Shown here piece by piece: positions 24,107-32,848 of a DNA stretch of 64,000 nucleotides (positions are counted from its first letter, which is position 1; the number at the start of each line of letters is the position of its first letter). The position numbers and the translations under genes are program-made. This stretch comes from Bin87 sp965232895. GTDB lineage: Bacteria > Chloroflexota > Dehalococcoidia > Lucifugimonadales > UBA3495. The DNA lies in NCBI GenBank assembly GCA_965232895.1, contig OZ247430.1, positions 3,224,001-3,288,000 of the forward strand. The letters are read 5' to 3'. Under the pieces are notes generated by a model. That model was not told where the DNA came from, did no database searches, and worked only from the letters and a program-made list of their open reading frames with translations.

Positions 24107-24877
24107 ATGTACCTGGTTTTCCTCAGTGAATCCGGTTTGACCGGCCTCAGCGCCGATGATCCCAACCAGCCACACCATGTCCACGCCGGATTGCTGGTGC
24201 AGGAGAGTCAGTACATCTCCATGACGGGCGAGTACGATGCTTTGCTGCGCCGTCATTTTGGCTCTCCCGCCGGTTCCAACGGCGTGCCGACCGAACTGCG
24301 CCCCGGCGATTTGTATCAGGGCAAAGGGTACTTCCGCTCGTGGCGGCCGGAGCGTCGCGGCGAGCTCATCCAGGATTGCCTGAGCATCCTGATCCGCCGC
24401 GAAGTCCCGCTGCTGGTGTCATACATCGACAAGGCGCAGTTTCTCACCGCCAGCAAGACGGAGGGCAACTCAATCTACGGCAATTCGGACCCTTCGCAAC
24501 TGGCGTTCAGTCGTTTTCTGCTGGCGCTGACGATGTTCCTCGATGAAAACGTCATGTCCCAGATGAACCCGGATGACATCATGGAGTCAGTGTGGAACGT
24601 CAACGACTATGCGATGCTGATGGCGGGGTCGCCGTCCACGTCAATCTCGTTGGCGCTGAACGATTTCCTGAGCGACGAAAACGATTCCATTAACCCCAAC
24701 CTGTACGACGACCTGATGGTTGCGCCGTCCGCCACCAGCGTCGGCGGGCAACTGGCGTCGCTGTGCGTCTATATCATTCGGCGCTGGCTCCAGCAGCCCC
24801 AGATTACCCACGGGTACTTCGACGCCTTGCGGGACGGGCGGGTCCTGCAGGTGGTTTACCCCTATCAGTTCGATTAG
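24107..24877 (+). CDS. DUF3800-like protein
   Basis: A 256-residue soluble protein; ATG 24107 follows GGGAGG. The start MYLVFLSESGLTG and the next strand HHVHAGLLVQESQY follow the layout of DUF3800 proteins, which begin with a strand ending in DESG and have an RNase H-like fold. Here the aspartate is replaced by serine (LSESG), so any metal-dependent nuclease activity may be lost. Later segments are ELIQDCLSILIRREVPLLVS, SRFLLALTMFLDENVMSQMN and LASLCVYIIRRWLQQP. DUF3800 genes often occur near defence or mobile genes, but here the neighbours are rplY and secA. Family assignment is tentative. Confidence 0.55.
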   Translation: MYLVFLSESGLTGLSADDPNQPHHVHAGLLVQESQYISMTGEYDALLRRHFGSPAGSNGVPTELRPGDLYQGKGYFRSWRPERRGELIQDCLSILIRREVPLLVSYIDKAQFLTASKTEGNSIYGNSDPSQLAFSRFLLALTMFLDENVMSQMNPDDIMESVWNVNDYAMLMAGSPSTSISLALNDFLSDENDSINPNLYDDLMVAPSATSVGGQLASLCVYIIRRWLQQPQITHGYFDALRDGRVLQVVYPYQFD

Positions 24878-24910
24878 GGGTCTGGGCTTGAATAGCCCAG
24901 GATTGAATTG

Positions 24911-24941
24911 AACCCCGGTCGGGACTCCGGCCGGGGTTTTT
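24911..24941 (+). terminator. Rho-independent terminator before secA
   Basis: A 12-bp stem (24911-24922 with 24927-24938, one G-U pair) with a GACT loop is followed by TTTTT. It ends the rplY/DUF3800-like unit. Confidence 0.9.
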
Positions 24942-24968
24942 CGCGCTACACAGACGTCCGCGCAGAAT

Positions 24969-24977
24969 TGATATACT
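24969..24977 (+). promoter_or_regulatory. Extended -10 promoter element of secA
   Basis: TGATATACT matches the extended -10 pattern about 69 nt before the secA ATG; no good -35 is seen. A short C5/G5 hairpin (around 25006-25026) lies in the leader. Confidence 0.45.
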
Positions 24978-25045
24978 GCCTAACAGGCAACTGCCCAATA
25001 GGCATCCCCCGGCAATGATGGGGGACGGCAGGGTGAGGGATTCCG

Positions 25046-27694
25046 ATGGTTACATTGCTGAAAAAGATAGTGGGTGATACGCCCGAGCGAGCCGCCGAGA
25101 AACTGCGCGGGCAACTGGTGCCACAGGTCAACCGGCTGGAAGATTCCCTGCGGGCATTGACCGACGAGCAGCTGGGAGCGAAGACGGACGAGTTTCGCCG
25201 TCGGCTGGACGATGGGGCGTCGCTGGACGATCTTCTCCCCGAGGCGTTTGCGGTGGTCCGCGAGGCCGCGCGCCGCACCCTGGGCCAGCGACACTACGAC
25301 GTGCAGCTCATCGGCGGCGCCGTTTTGCACCAGGGCAAGATCTCCGAGATGAAAACCGGCGAAGGCAAGACCCTGGTGGCGACCCTGCCGGCGTTTCTCA
25401 ACGCGGTCACCGGCGACGGCGTCCACATCGTCACCGTCAACGACTACCTGGCCCGTCGCGACCCGGTGTGGATGGGGCCCATTTACCACCTGCTCGGGCT
25501 CTCCGTCGGCTGCCTCCAGCACGACGCGGCCTACCTCTACGATCCGGAACTGACCGACGTGGGCCGCGGCGGGTTCCCCAACCTCACTCCCGTGTCCCGC
25601 GCCGAGGCGTACCGCGCTGACATTCTCTACGGCACCAATAACGAATTCGGCTTCGACTACCTCCGTGACAACATGGCGGTCGAAGCGGAACTGCAGGTCC
25701 AGGCTCGGGAGGGCGGCCGGCCAACGCATCACTTCGCCATCGTTGACGAGGTCGACAACATCCTGATCGACGAGGCGCGTACTCCGCTGATCATCAGCGG
25801 GCCGGCCCAGCAGCCGGTGGAGCACTATGCCAACTGCGCCCGGCTGGCGCCGCGGCTGAGGGAATACGAAGATTACACCGTTGACGAGCGGACCCAGGCG
25901 ATCTCCCTGACCGAGGAGGGCATCGGCAAGGCCGAGCGTCACATGCGCGTCGACAACCTGTACGATCCCGAGAATTTCCACCTGGTGCAATACGTGGAAA
26001 ACGCGGTGGTGGCCCAAGTCCAGAAGGTGAAGGACAAGGACTACGTGATCAACAACGGCGAGGTCGTCATCGTTGACGAGTTCACCGGCCGCCTGCAATA
26101 CGGTCGCCGCTGGTCTGATGGGCTCCACCAGGCGGTTGAGGCCAAGGAGGGGGTCAAGGTCCAGCGCGAAAGCGTGACCTACGCCACCATCACGCTGCAG
26201 AACTACTTCCGGATGTACCGCAAGCTGGCCGGGATGACCGGTACCGCCGTCACCGAGGCCGATGAGTTCTACAAGATCTACGGCCTCGAGGTGGTGGCGG
26301 TTCCAACCAACCTGCCCATGGTCCGGGACGATGCCAGCGACCTGATATTCCCCACGGAGGAAGGCAAGTGGCACGCGGTGATCGAAAACATCGTGCAGCG
26401 GTCGGACTCGGGGCAACCGGTCCTGGTGGGCACGACCTCCGTCGAGACATCTGAAGCCCTCAGCGACCGTCTCCGCCGTCGTGGTGTCCAGCACCAGGTG
26501 CTCAACGCGCGCAATCACGAGCAGGAGGCGTCCATCGTTGCCCAGGCCGGTCGGGCCGGCGCGGTCACCGTGTCCACCAACATGGCCGGCCGCGGCACTG
26601 ACATCGTGCTCGGCGGCGCCGACACTGACCGGGAAGGCTGGCAGGAGGAACACGATCGCGTCATCGCGATGGGTGGCCTCCACGTCATCGGGACGGAGCA
26701 CCACGAAGCTCGCCGTGTTGACAACCAGCTGCGGGGCCGCGCCGGTCGCCAGGGCGACCCGGGCAGCAGCCAGTTTTTCGTCGCTCTCGAGGACGAGTTG
26801 ATGCAGCGTTTCGGCGGCGACCGCATCAAGAACGTGATGAACTGGACCGGCCTCAACGACGATGAGCCCCTGGAGAACAAGCTCATCACCAAGTCGATCT
26901 CCAGCGCGCAAGTGAAGGTCGAGGGCCATCACTTCGACATGCGCAAACACCTGCTCAACTTCGACGACGTGCTCAACCAGCAGCGCTCCGTCATCTACGA
27001 GCAGCGGTCGCGCATCCTGGCCAGTGAGGGACTCCGGGAACGGATATTGGACATGCTGGGCGCTGAGTTTGATCGCCTGGTTTCCAACCACCTGCAGGCC
27101 CGCCACGCGGACGACTGGGATGCGGAAGGGTTCGTGGGCGCCCTGCGGCAGATCTGCCCGCCGCCGGCGGAGCTCGACTCGCCGGACAAGGTGCTGGCGC
27201 TGCGCCGGGATCATATCAACGACATCCTGGACAACTACACGGAGACGCTGTACGAGGCCAAGGAGCGTACCCTGGGTCCCGACAACATGGGGATCCTGAT
27301 ACGCCTGCTGCTCCTCAAGTCAATCGATACCCACTGGGTCAATCACCTCACCCACATGGAAAATCTGCGTACCGGTGTGGGGCTCCAGGCCGTGGGACAA
27401 CGGGACCCGCTCACCGTCTATCGCTCCGAGGGCCAGCGGGCCTTCGCCGAATTGACGCGACAGATGCAGCGTGAGGTCACCCATACCCTCTTCCACGTGA
27501 CCCTGGCGCCGGAAGCTCCCGGGACGCGCGCCCAGGCCGACAGCGCCAGTCGCGCCCCGGTCAGCCCAATGGCGGCGGTATCCGGCGGGCGGTCCGCGCC
27601 CGCCCCCCGCGCCGGTGGCAAGGTAGGTCGCAATTCCAGGTGCCCGTGCGGCAGCGGCAAGAAGTACAAGCGCTGCTGTGGCGCGGCCGCCTGA
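25046..27694 (+). CDS. secA: Preprotein translocase ATPase SecA
   Basis: An 882-residue SecA, the motor that drives unfolded preproteins through SecYEG. Walker A is MKTGEGKTLVATL (about residues 101-113). The DEAD-box-like Walker B is VDEVDNILIDEARTPLIISG. The second helicase domain has VLVGTTSVETSEALSDRLRR, TNMAGRGTDIVLGGADTDRE and QLRGRAGRQGDPGSSQFFVA. The helical wing and scaffold follow (ILLRLLLLKSID-type region with THWVNHLTHMENLRTGVGLQ). The C-terminus has the zinc-binding SEC-C motif CPCGSGKKYKRCCG, used to bind SecB or ribosomes. A short extra loop (YDPELTDVGRGGFPNLTPVS) sits in NBD1/PPXD. The gene has its own promoter and is followed by a hairpin terminator. Confidence 0.97.
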   Translation: MVTLLKKIVGDTPERAAEKLRGQLVPQVNRLEDSLRALTDEQLGAKTDEFRRRLDDGASLDDLLPEAFAVVREAARRTLGQRHYDVQLIGGAVLHQGKISEMKTGEGKTLVATLPAFLNAVTGDGVHIVTVNDYLARRDPVWMGPIYHLLGLSVGCLQHDAAYLYDPELTDVGRGGFPNLTPVSRAEAYRADILYGTNNEFGFDYLRDNMAVEAELQVQAREGGRPTHHFAIVDEVDNILIDEARTPLIISGPAQQPVEHYANCARLAPRLREYEDYTVDERTQAISLTEEGIGKAERHMRVDNLYDPENFHLVQYVENAVVAQVQKVKDKDYVINNGEVVIVDEFTGRLQYGRRWSDGLHQAVEAKEGVKVQRESVTYATITLQNYFRMYRKLAGMTGTAVTEADEFYKIYGLEVVAVPTNLPMVRDDASDLIFPTEEGKWHAVIENIVQRSDSGQPVLVGTTSVETSEALSDRLRRRGVQHQVLNARNHEQEASIVAQAGRAGAVTVSTNMAGRGTDIVLGGADTDREGWQEEHDRVIAMGGLHVIGTEHHEARRVDNQLRGRAGRQGDPGSSQFFVALEDELMQRFGGDRIKNVMNWTGLNDDEPLENKLITKSISSAQVKVEGHHFDMRKHLLNFDDVLNQQRSVIYEQRSRILASEGLRERILDMLGAEFDRLVSNHLQARHADDWDAEGFVGALRQICPPPAELDSPDKVLALRRDHINDILDNYTETLYEAKERTLGPDNMGILIRLLLLKSIDTHWVNHLTHMENLRTGVGLQAVGQRDPLTVYRSEGQRAFAELTRQMQREVTHTLFHVTLAPEAPGTRAQADSASRAPVSPMAAVSGGRSAPAPRAGGKVGRNSRCPCGSGKKYKRCCGAAA

Positions 27695-27723
27695 CCGTCG
27701 GCTCCAGGCTTTGTGAAAACGCG

Positions 27724-27750
27724 AGAGGCGGGTCCAGGCCCGCCTCTTGT
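27724..27750. terminator. Bidirectional hairpin between secA and the YHS gene
   Basis: AGAGGCGGG (27724-27732) pairs with CCCGCCTCT (27739-27747) around TCCAGG. On the minus strand the stem is followed by CGCGTTTT, on the plus strand by TTGT only, so it fits both convergent genes moderately well. Confidence 0.6.
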
Positions 27751-27768
27751 GGTTGGCGTGAACGTCGC

Positions 27769-28002
27769 CTATTGGCCGCGACGGAACAGACGCCGCACGA
27801 ACGTGACCGGCTGGGGTTGTGGCTCTTCCATGGTAATGGGCTTGTTACGGCCCGAAGCCCATCCCTCGGGGTCTCGTTCGAAGGCGATGCGACATCCCGG
27901 CGCGCAGAAGTAGTAGGTCTGCCCCGCGTGCTCGCTGGACCCGCCGTTGGGATTGTCGGTGTCCACCTGCATCAGGCAAATCGGGTCGGTTGCGGTTGCC
28001 AT
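27769..28002 (-). CDS. YHS-domain metal-binding protein
   Basis: A 77-residue protein starting at ATG 28002 (MATATDPICLMQVDTDNPNG); the open frame extends further upstream into the preceding gene. The YHS domain shows C9 in DPICLMQVD, then AGQTYYFCAPGCRIAFERDP. YHS domains bind heavy-metal ions and are often fused to, or encoded beside, copper P-type ATPases; copA lies two genes upstream. The tail is proline-rich and basic (VTFVRRLFRRGQ). The start lies 16 nt after the stop of the coiled-coil gene, so the three minus-strand genes probably form an operon. It may be a small copper carrier or sensor. Confidence 0.8.
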   Translation of the reverse strand: MATATDPICLMQVDTDNPNGGSSEHAGQTYYFCAPGCRIAFERDPEGWASGRNKPITMEEPQPQPVTFVRRLFRRGQ

Positions 28003-28018
28003 ATTGAGTGCCTGCCTG

Positions 28019-28474
28019 TTAATCATCCGCTGGCGCAGGAACGGGTTCAGTCTCCGGCGGGAGCGTGAACACGGCTTGACCGTTGGCATTGTGCGTGTGG
28101 TTGGCCAAGGCCAGCATCAGCTGCTGATGGCTGCGGCGAATTTCCTGCAAAACTTCATACTTGGCGGCGTCAATTTTTGCTTCCAGCTGCATTTTGGTGT
28201 TGGCAATTTCTTGCCGAAGCTCGGTTTTCGCGTCAACGATTTCCTGCCGCAATTCTGCTTTGGTGTCAGCGATTTCCTGTTTGAGCTCGGCCTTGGTACT
28301 GACGATTTCTTGCTTGTTGTCGCTTACATCACCGCGCAGGTCATTGTACTCCTTGCGCGTTGGAAGCCCTCCGAGACGCAGTGCGATACCGACCAGCACT
28401 ACGGCCAATAGGCCATGACTGCCAATAACCGTCGCAATGATCGGTATGATGCTGCTGGCTCCGGCCGTTTCCAT
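28019..28474 (-). CDS. Membrane-anchored coiled-coil protein
   Basis: A 151-residue protein with one N-terminal membrane helix (IIPIIATVIGSHGLLAVVLV, about residues 9-31). A long charged coiled coil follows, built from 11-residue repeats: TKAELKQEIAD, TKAELRQEIVD, AKTELRQEIAN, TKMQLEAKIDA. The tail NANGQAVFTLPPETEPV is disordered. Hendecad repeats of this kind are common in small membrane-tethered proteins of unknown function, such as DUF1640/Bdr-like proteins. It lies between the copper ATPase and YHS genes on the same strand. Confidence 0.75.
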   Translation of the reverse strand: METAGASSIIPIIATVIGSHGLLAVVLVGIALRLGGLPTRKEYNDLRGDVSDNKQEIVSTKAELKQEIADTKAELRQEIVDAKTELRQEIANTKMQLEAKIDAAKYEVLQEIRRSHQQLMLALANHTHNANGQAVFTLPPETEPVPAPADD

Positions 28475-28558
28475 GATGTGTGCCCTCGTCCTGATCCTGC
28501 TGATCCTGGCAGGTGGGTCGAGCCAATTTTATCAGTATTCCGATATTCTGCGTACCCA

Positions 28559-30883
28559 TCAAATTGGAGCGCGCCGCAGCCGCAGGGAGTTGCTCACCAC
28601 GCTGACTGAGCTGAAAGCCATGGCCAGCGCCGCCAGGATGGGATTGAGGAACCCGGCATCGCCGAAGAAAAACGCCAGCCCGCCCGGCACGCCGCCCAGC
28701 GCGGCGAATACCGGATACATCGCCCCCGCCGCAACCGGGATCAGCAACGTGTTGTAGAAGAAGGCCCAGAACAGGTTCTGCCGGATGGTGCGCATCGTGT
28801 TGCGAGACATCCTCAGGGCGGTGGCCACGCCCATGAGTTCGTCCCGCATCAGCGTGACGTCCGCAGTTTCCCGGGCGATGTCGGTTCCGCCGCCCATGGC
28901 CACACCCACGTTGGCCCGGGCCAGCGCCGGCGCGTCGTTGATCCCGTCGCCCACCATGGCCACGGTGTGGCCTTCATCCTGCATCCTGGCGATGGCTTCC
29001 GCTTTGTCGGCCGGCATCATGCCAGCGTGGTAATCGTCGATGTCGCACTCTGCAGCCACGGCCGCTGCCACCTCCTGGCGATCTCCGGAGAGCATTACCG
29101 TCCGCACACCCATCGCATGCAGAGCCGCCACCGCCGCGGGCGCCCCGGACTTGACGGTGTCGGCGACTGCGATCACGCCGACAACAAGGCCGCCCCGGGC
29201 TACGAACATCGGCGTGTTGCCGCTCTCCGCAAGTCGTGTTGCCGCCGCGGTAAGTTCGGCGTCCGGCGACGCGCCGACCTGCTCCATCAGTGCGGCGTTG
29301 CCGACCGCTATTCCTTCCTCAGCCATCACGGCCGTGACACCGGCGCCGGCGTGGGCAACGAAATCCGTGGACGGCGTGACCGCCAGACCGTCGGATTGAG
29401 CCCGACGCAGCACGGCCCGACCGATGGGGTGTTCCGACAGGGTTTCAACCGAGGCGGCGTATCGCAGCACGTCGGTAGATGAGACGCCCGAGGCGGCCAC
29501 GATCTCCGTGACCTCCGGTTGACCGGTGGTGAGGGTTCCGGTTTTGTCGAGGGCAACCACGTCCACGCGGTGGGCGGTTTCCAACGCGGCGGCGCTGCGG
29601 ATCAGAATGCCTCGCTCCGCGCTTCTGCCCACGCCCACGATGATTGCGGTGGGAGTCGCCAAGCCCAACGCGCACGGGCACGCGATGATGAAAACGGCGA
29701 CCAAGGTCAGCATTGCGTACCGCACCGACGGGTCCGGCCCAAGGAACAGCCAGAGTACCGCCGCGGCCAGCGCGATCAAGCCCACCGCCGGCACGAACCA
29801 GGCCGCAACCCGATCGGCCAGTCGCTGTACCGGCGCCGCCGAGCCCTGGGCTTCTTCCACGAGCCGGATCACCTGTGCCAGCGTCGTGTCCGCGCCGACC
29901 CGGGTGGCGCGGATGAGTACGGCTCCGGTTTCGTTCAGGGTGCCGGCAAAAACGGAATCGCCGACTGATTTTTCGGCCGGAATGCTCTCGCCGGTCACCG
30001 CTGACTGGTCGACGATGGTTGCGCCGCTGGTCACGTCGCCGTCAGTCGGGATCTGCTCGCCGGGGCGAACCGCCAGGGTGTCGCCGGTTGCAACTTGATC
30101 AATTGGCACATCCGATATGGAGCCATCCGCGGCCATGAGGTGCGCCGTTTGGGGCCGCAGATCCAACAGCCTCTCGATGGCGCCCGACGTGCGGGACAGC
30201 GCGCGGGCTTCCAGCCAGCGTCCCAACAGGATCAGCGCGACGATTATGGCCGCCATGTCGAAGTGCAGCTGGTGCGCTCCCGGCGAACCCAGCGCGCCCG
30301 GAGATAGCAGCGTCAAAACAATAACAACGACGCTGTACCCATATGCCACCGACGTGCCCAGGGCGATCAGCGTGTGCATGTTGGGCTGCAACCGCCGCAG
30401 GCCGGCCCAGCCGGCAGAGTAGAACGACCAGCCGGCCCAGAACTGCACCGGGGTGGCTACCGCCCATAACAGCGCCGGGTACCACCACCCCATCGCGAAC
30501 AGTGCGGAGACCCAGGGCAGCGCGGGGAAGCTGCCGAGCAGCAGCGCGCCCCCGCTCAGCGCTGCGAAGATGAACCGGACCCGGACGCGTTTTTCTTCCC
30601 GTGCCCGCGGCCCATCACTTCCGCCGCCGTCAGCTGCCGATTGGGGGTTGGTATCGAGACGGTATCCGGCGTCGGCAACGGCCCTGGCCAATGTCTCGAG
30701 GTCAGGCGGAGCGGCGGCATCGCCGTCGTCCAGGCTGATGGTCGCCCGCTCGGTGGCGAGGTTGATACTGACCTCGGTTACCCCGTCAACGGAGCGCAGC
30801 GCCTCGCCGACGTGGTACACGCACGCGGCGCACGTCATCCCGCCAACGGCGAGAACGAGGGTGTTTTCGGTCGATTGGGGCAT
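28559..30883 (-). CDS. copA: Copper-translocating P1B-type ATPase
   Basis: A 774-residue copper-exporting ATPase from ATG 30883 (MPQSTENTLVLAVGGMTCAA). The open frame extends 138 nt upstream, but HMA domains normally begin here. It has one N-terminal heavy-metal-associated domain (GMTCAAC, C18 and C21). Transmembrane helices follow, with the ion-pathway motif ACPCALGLATPTAIIVGVG (CPC, a Cu+ signature). Then come the phosphorylation site DKTGTLTTGQP, the HP motif SEHPIGRAV and the hinge VGDGINDAPALARANVGVAM. The C-terminal helices end LFWAFFYNTLLIPVAAGAMY to the SNSLRL tail, all typical of CopA. Proximity of a YHS protein supports a metal-efflux unit. No CopY/CsoR regulator is seen nearby. Confidence 0.93.
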   Translation of the reverse strand: MPQSTENTLVLAVGGMTCAACVYHVGEALRSVDGVTEVSINLATERATISLDDGDAAAPPDLETLARAVADAGYRLDTNPQSAADGGGSDGPRAREEKRVRVRFIFAALSGGALLLGSFPALPWVSALFAMGWWYPALLWAVATPVQFWAGWSFYSAGWAGLRRLQPNMHTLIALGTSVAYGYSVVVIVLTLLSPGALGSPGAHQLHFDMAAIIVALILLGRWLEARALSRTSGAIERLLDLRPQTAHLMAADGSISDVPIDQVATGDTLAVRPGEQIPTDGDVTSGATIVDQSAVTGESIPAEKSVGDSVFAGTLNETGAVLIRATRVGADTTLAQVIRLVEEAQGSAAPVQRLADRVAAWFVPAVGLIALAAAVLWLFLGPDPSVRYAMLTLVAVFIIACPCALGLATPTAIIVGVGRSAERGILIRSAAALETAHRVDVVALDKTGTLTTGQPEVTEIVAASGVSSTDVLRYAASVETLSEHPIGRAVLRRAQSDGLAVTPSTDFVAHAGAGVTAVMAEEGIAVGNAALMEQVGASPDAELTAAATRLAESGNTPMFVARGGLVVGVIAVADTVKSGAPAAVAALHAMGVRTVMLSGDRQEVAAAVAAECDIDDYHAGMMPADKAEAIARMQDEGHTVAMVGDGINDAPALARANVGVAMGGGTDIARETADVTLMRDELMGVATALRMSRNTMRTIRQNLFWAFFYNTLLIPVAAGAMYPVFAALGGVPGGLAFFFGDAGFLNPILAALAMAFSSVSVVSNSLRLRRAPI

Positions 30884-31180
30884 GGTGCAGGGTCGTCGGT
30901 GCGCGGCGGGGTTGGCGCACGTTACCGTCCTCATTGTAGCAGCGGCGGCGTTTCCGGGGCGGGAGCATCTGCTGGCGCCTGGAGCAGCGCCGCGGCGCGG
31001 GTTCGGTAGACTTGTGGCCACGTCCCGTCAATATGTGATCGCCGTTGGGTGGAGTTCGGAATGCTTCGCAGCAGCCGGGTCCATGCCGGGTCCAAAGGCA
31101 AGGTTGCCTGATGCGGCGGGAACGGACAGACGCGCGCAGGGCCTTTCCAAGGTCCCGGATGGTGGCTTTTCACCCCGGAC

Positions 31181-31259
31181 CGTCATACCGGCAAAAGCCG
31201 GTATCCAGAACATTCCGAACACAACGATTTCCTGGATTCCCGCGGAAGCGGGAATGACG
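31181..31259. repeat. REP-like paired palindromic element
   Basis: Two imperfect palindromes face each other: 31181-31207 (CGTCATACCGGC, AAAA, GCCGGTATCCAG) and 31232-31259 (CTGGATTCCCGC, GGAA, GCGGGAATGACG). The outer ends are inverted copies (CGTCAT/ATGACG). This is the layout of the dispersed GTCATTCCCGCG repeats in many bacterial genomes, so more copies are expected elsewhere. Confidence 0.7.
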
Positions 31260-31612
31260 AGTTGACTTTGAAAAGGCCCTGAGACGCGCGGCAACCCTGC
31301 CTGTCCATCCTGCTTATTCCGGTAAAATTCACCGTTCACTGCTGCCAATTTCAACTCCGGCGCCATCGCTGATTAAGACGCGATTGCCCTGGGGTGGCGC
31401 GAATAATTTACTCGATCTGCTCCCCTGCTTGGGCATCGTCCGTCTCCTTGCCTGGCAATTATGGCGTCGGCGCCGGCTTCTCGCGTGCAGGGGGGAAGCG
31501 ACGGTCTATTCGACATTCCTGACTCAACATAACGTCGGTGCATGTGGGATGGGGCAACGCGTTCCAGCCCGCGTGCGTCCCGCTGCTGCCGGTTAAGGGC
31601 CGGGCCGTGTCA

Positions 31613-31618
31613 TATAAT
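31613..31618 (+). promoter_or_regulatory. Predicted -10 of the leucine dehydrogenase gene
   Basis: A perfect TATAAT lies 37 nt before the ATG. The -35 (GGTTAA, 16-nt spacer) is weak. Confidence 0.45.
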
Positions 31619-31654
31619 TAATTCAGCGGAGGATATTCGCAGGAGGTGGAAACC

Positions 31655-32722
31655 ATGGACGTACTGAATACGATGGCCAGCCGCGGTCACGAACAGGTGA
31701 CGATGTACAGCGACCCTGAATCCGGTCTGCGGGGCATTATCGCCATCCACGACACCACCCTGGGGCCGTCTTGCGGCGGAACCCGCATGTGGCCCTACGC
31801 CACCGAACAGGAGGCGCTTGCCGACGCCCTGAACCTCTCCCGGGCCATGACCTACAAATCGGCGGCGGCCGGCCTGCACCTCGGCGGCGGCAAGGGCGTC
31901 ATCATCGGCGACCCTCGCACCGCCAAGACCGAATCGCTGATGCGTGCCTGGGGTCGGTTCGTGGACACGCTGGGGGGCCGCTACCTCACGACCACCGACG
32001 TTGGAACCACGGGTCGGGACCTGGAGGCCGTGCGCCAGGAAACCGAGCATGTGGTGGGCCTCGACGTCACGCTGGGTGGCAGTGGAGACACGTCCGTTAT
32101 GACTGGCCTCGGGATCTACATGGGCATGAAGGCCTGCGCCACCGACGTTTGGGGTAAGGACGACCTGCGCGGGCGCACCGTGGCGATGCAGGGGTTCGGC
32201 AAGGTGGCCACACACACGGCGAGTCATCTGATCGAGGACGACGTTCGCATCGTGGTCACGGACATCAGCGAGGCGGCGCTTGACCGAGCCCGTCAGATGG
32301 GGGTCAAGGTCGTCGGACCCGATGAGATCTACGACGTTGACTGCGATATTTTCGCTCCATGTGCCCTGGGCGGGGTCATCAACTCGGCCACCATTGACCG
32401 CCTGCGTTGTCAGATCGTGGCCGGCGGGGCCAACAACCAGCTGATGACAGCGGAAGACGGCGAGGAGCTGCATCGCCGGGGGATCGTCTATGCCCCCGAT
32501 TTTCTGATCAACGCCGGCGGTATCATCAACGCGGCCGCCGAGATCGGCCAGCCGTACAACCCCGATCGTTCGCGCCAGCAGACGGAGCGGATCTATGAGC
32601 AGATGTCGGCGGTGCTGACCACGTCCCGCAAGCAGGAGATATCCACCGCGCAGGCGGCGGATCTCCTGGCGGAGTCTCGCCTGGACTCCGTGCGCCGCAT
32701 GCGTCGGATCTGGCGCGGATAA
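31655..32722 (+). CDS. Leucine/valine/phenylalanine dehydrogenase family enzyme
   Basis: A 355-residue amino-acid dehydrogenase. ATG 31655 (MDVLNTMASRGHEQVTMYSD) has AGGAGG 8 nt upstream and is preferred over the GTG 9 nt earlier. The substrate domain has GIIAIHDTTLGPSCGGTRMW, SRAMTYKSAAAGLHLGGGKG with the catalytic lysine in GGGKG, and YLTTTDVGTTGRDL. The Rossmann domain has VAMQGFGKVATHTASHL with D in VVTDISE, consistent with NAD. APCALGGVINSATI, GGANNQL and VYAPDFLINAGGIINAAAEI are signatures of the leucine dehydrogenase branch. It deaminates branched-chain or aromatic amino acids to 2-oxo acids. It is monocistronic. Confidence 0.9.
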   Translation: MDVLNTMASRGHEQVTMYSDPESGLRGIIAIHDTTLGPSCGGTRMWPYATEQEALADALNLSRAMTYKSAAAGLHLGGGKGVIIGDPRTAKTESLMRAWGRFVDTLGGRYLTTTDVGTTGRDLEAVRQETEHVVGLDVTLGGSGDTSVMTGLGIYMGMKACATDVWGKDDLRGRTVAMQGFGKVATHTASHLIEDDVRIVVTDISEAALDRARQMGVKVVGPDEIYDVDCDIFAPCALGGVINSATIDRLRCQIVAGGANNQLMTAEDGEELHRRGIVYAPDFLINAGGIINAAAEIGQPYNPDRSRQQTERIYEQMSAVLTTSRKQEISTAQAADLLAESRLDSVRRMRRIWRG

Positions 32723-32748
32723 CCTGCGTCGGCAGCCGGTGATAAGTG

Positions 32749-32790
32749 GAGCCCCACGGCAATCAGGACCGTGGGGCTCTTCCGTTTCTT
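32749..32790 (+). terminator. Rho-independent terminator of the leucine dehydrogenase gene
   Basis: GAGCCCCACGG (32749-32759) pairs with CCGTGGGGCTC (32769-32779), an 11-bp stem with a 9-nt loop, followed by a T-rich run TTCCGTTTCTT. Confidence 0.85.
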
Positions 32791-32848
32791 GACGCCGGGC
32801 GCGCTACTCCATTTGCAATGCTGTGATCCACCCTTTGCTGCGCGCAGG

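Larger units (their letters stand above)
30884..31654. other. Long intergenic region between copA and leucine dehydrogenase genes
   Basis: About 770 bp with no convincing gene; the short open frames present lack family features and initiation signals. It holds a possible -10 for copA (TACAAT on the minus strand, 30938-30933), a REP-like inverted-repeat pair at 31181-31259 and the plus-strand promoter of the dehydrogenase gene near 31613. Confidence 0.6.

Noticed and set aside
24980..27214. 744-codon open frame antisense to secA
   Set aside because: It mirrors the strong third-position GC bias of secA; it has no family motif or Shine-Dalgarno, and the sense strand is unambiguous SecA.
31028..31366. 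112-codon minus-strand ORF in the copA-leucine dehydrogenase gap
   Set aside because: Its codons read through the REP-like palindromes and it has no recognisable domain or initiation signal.
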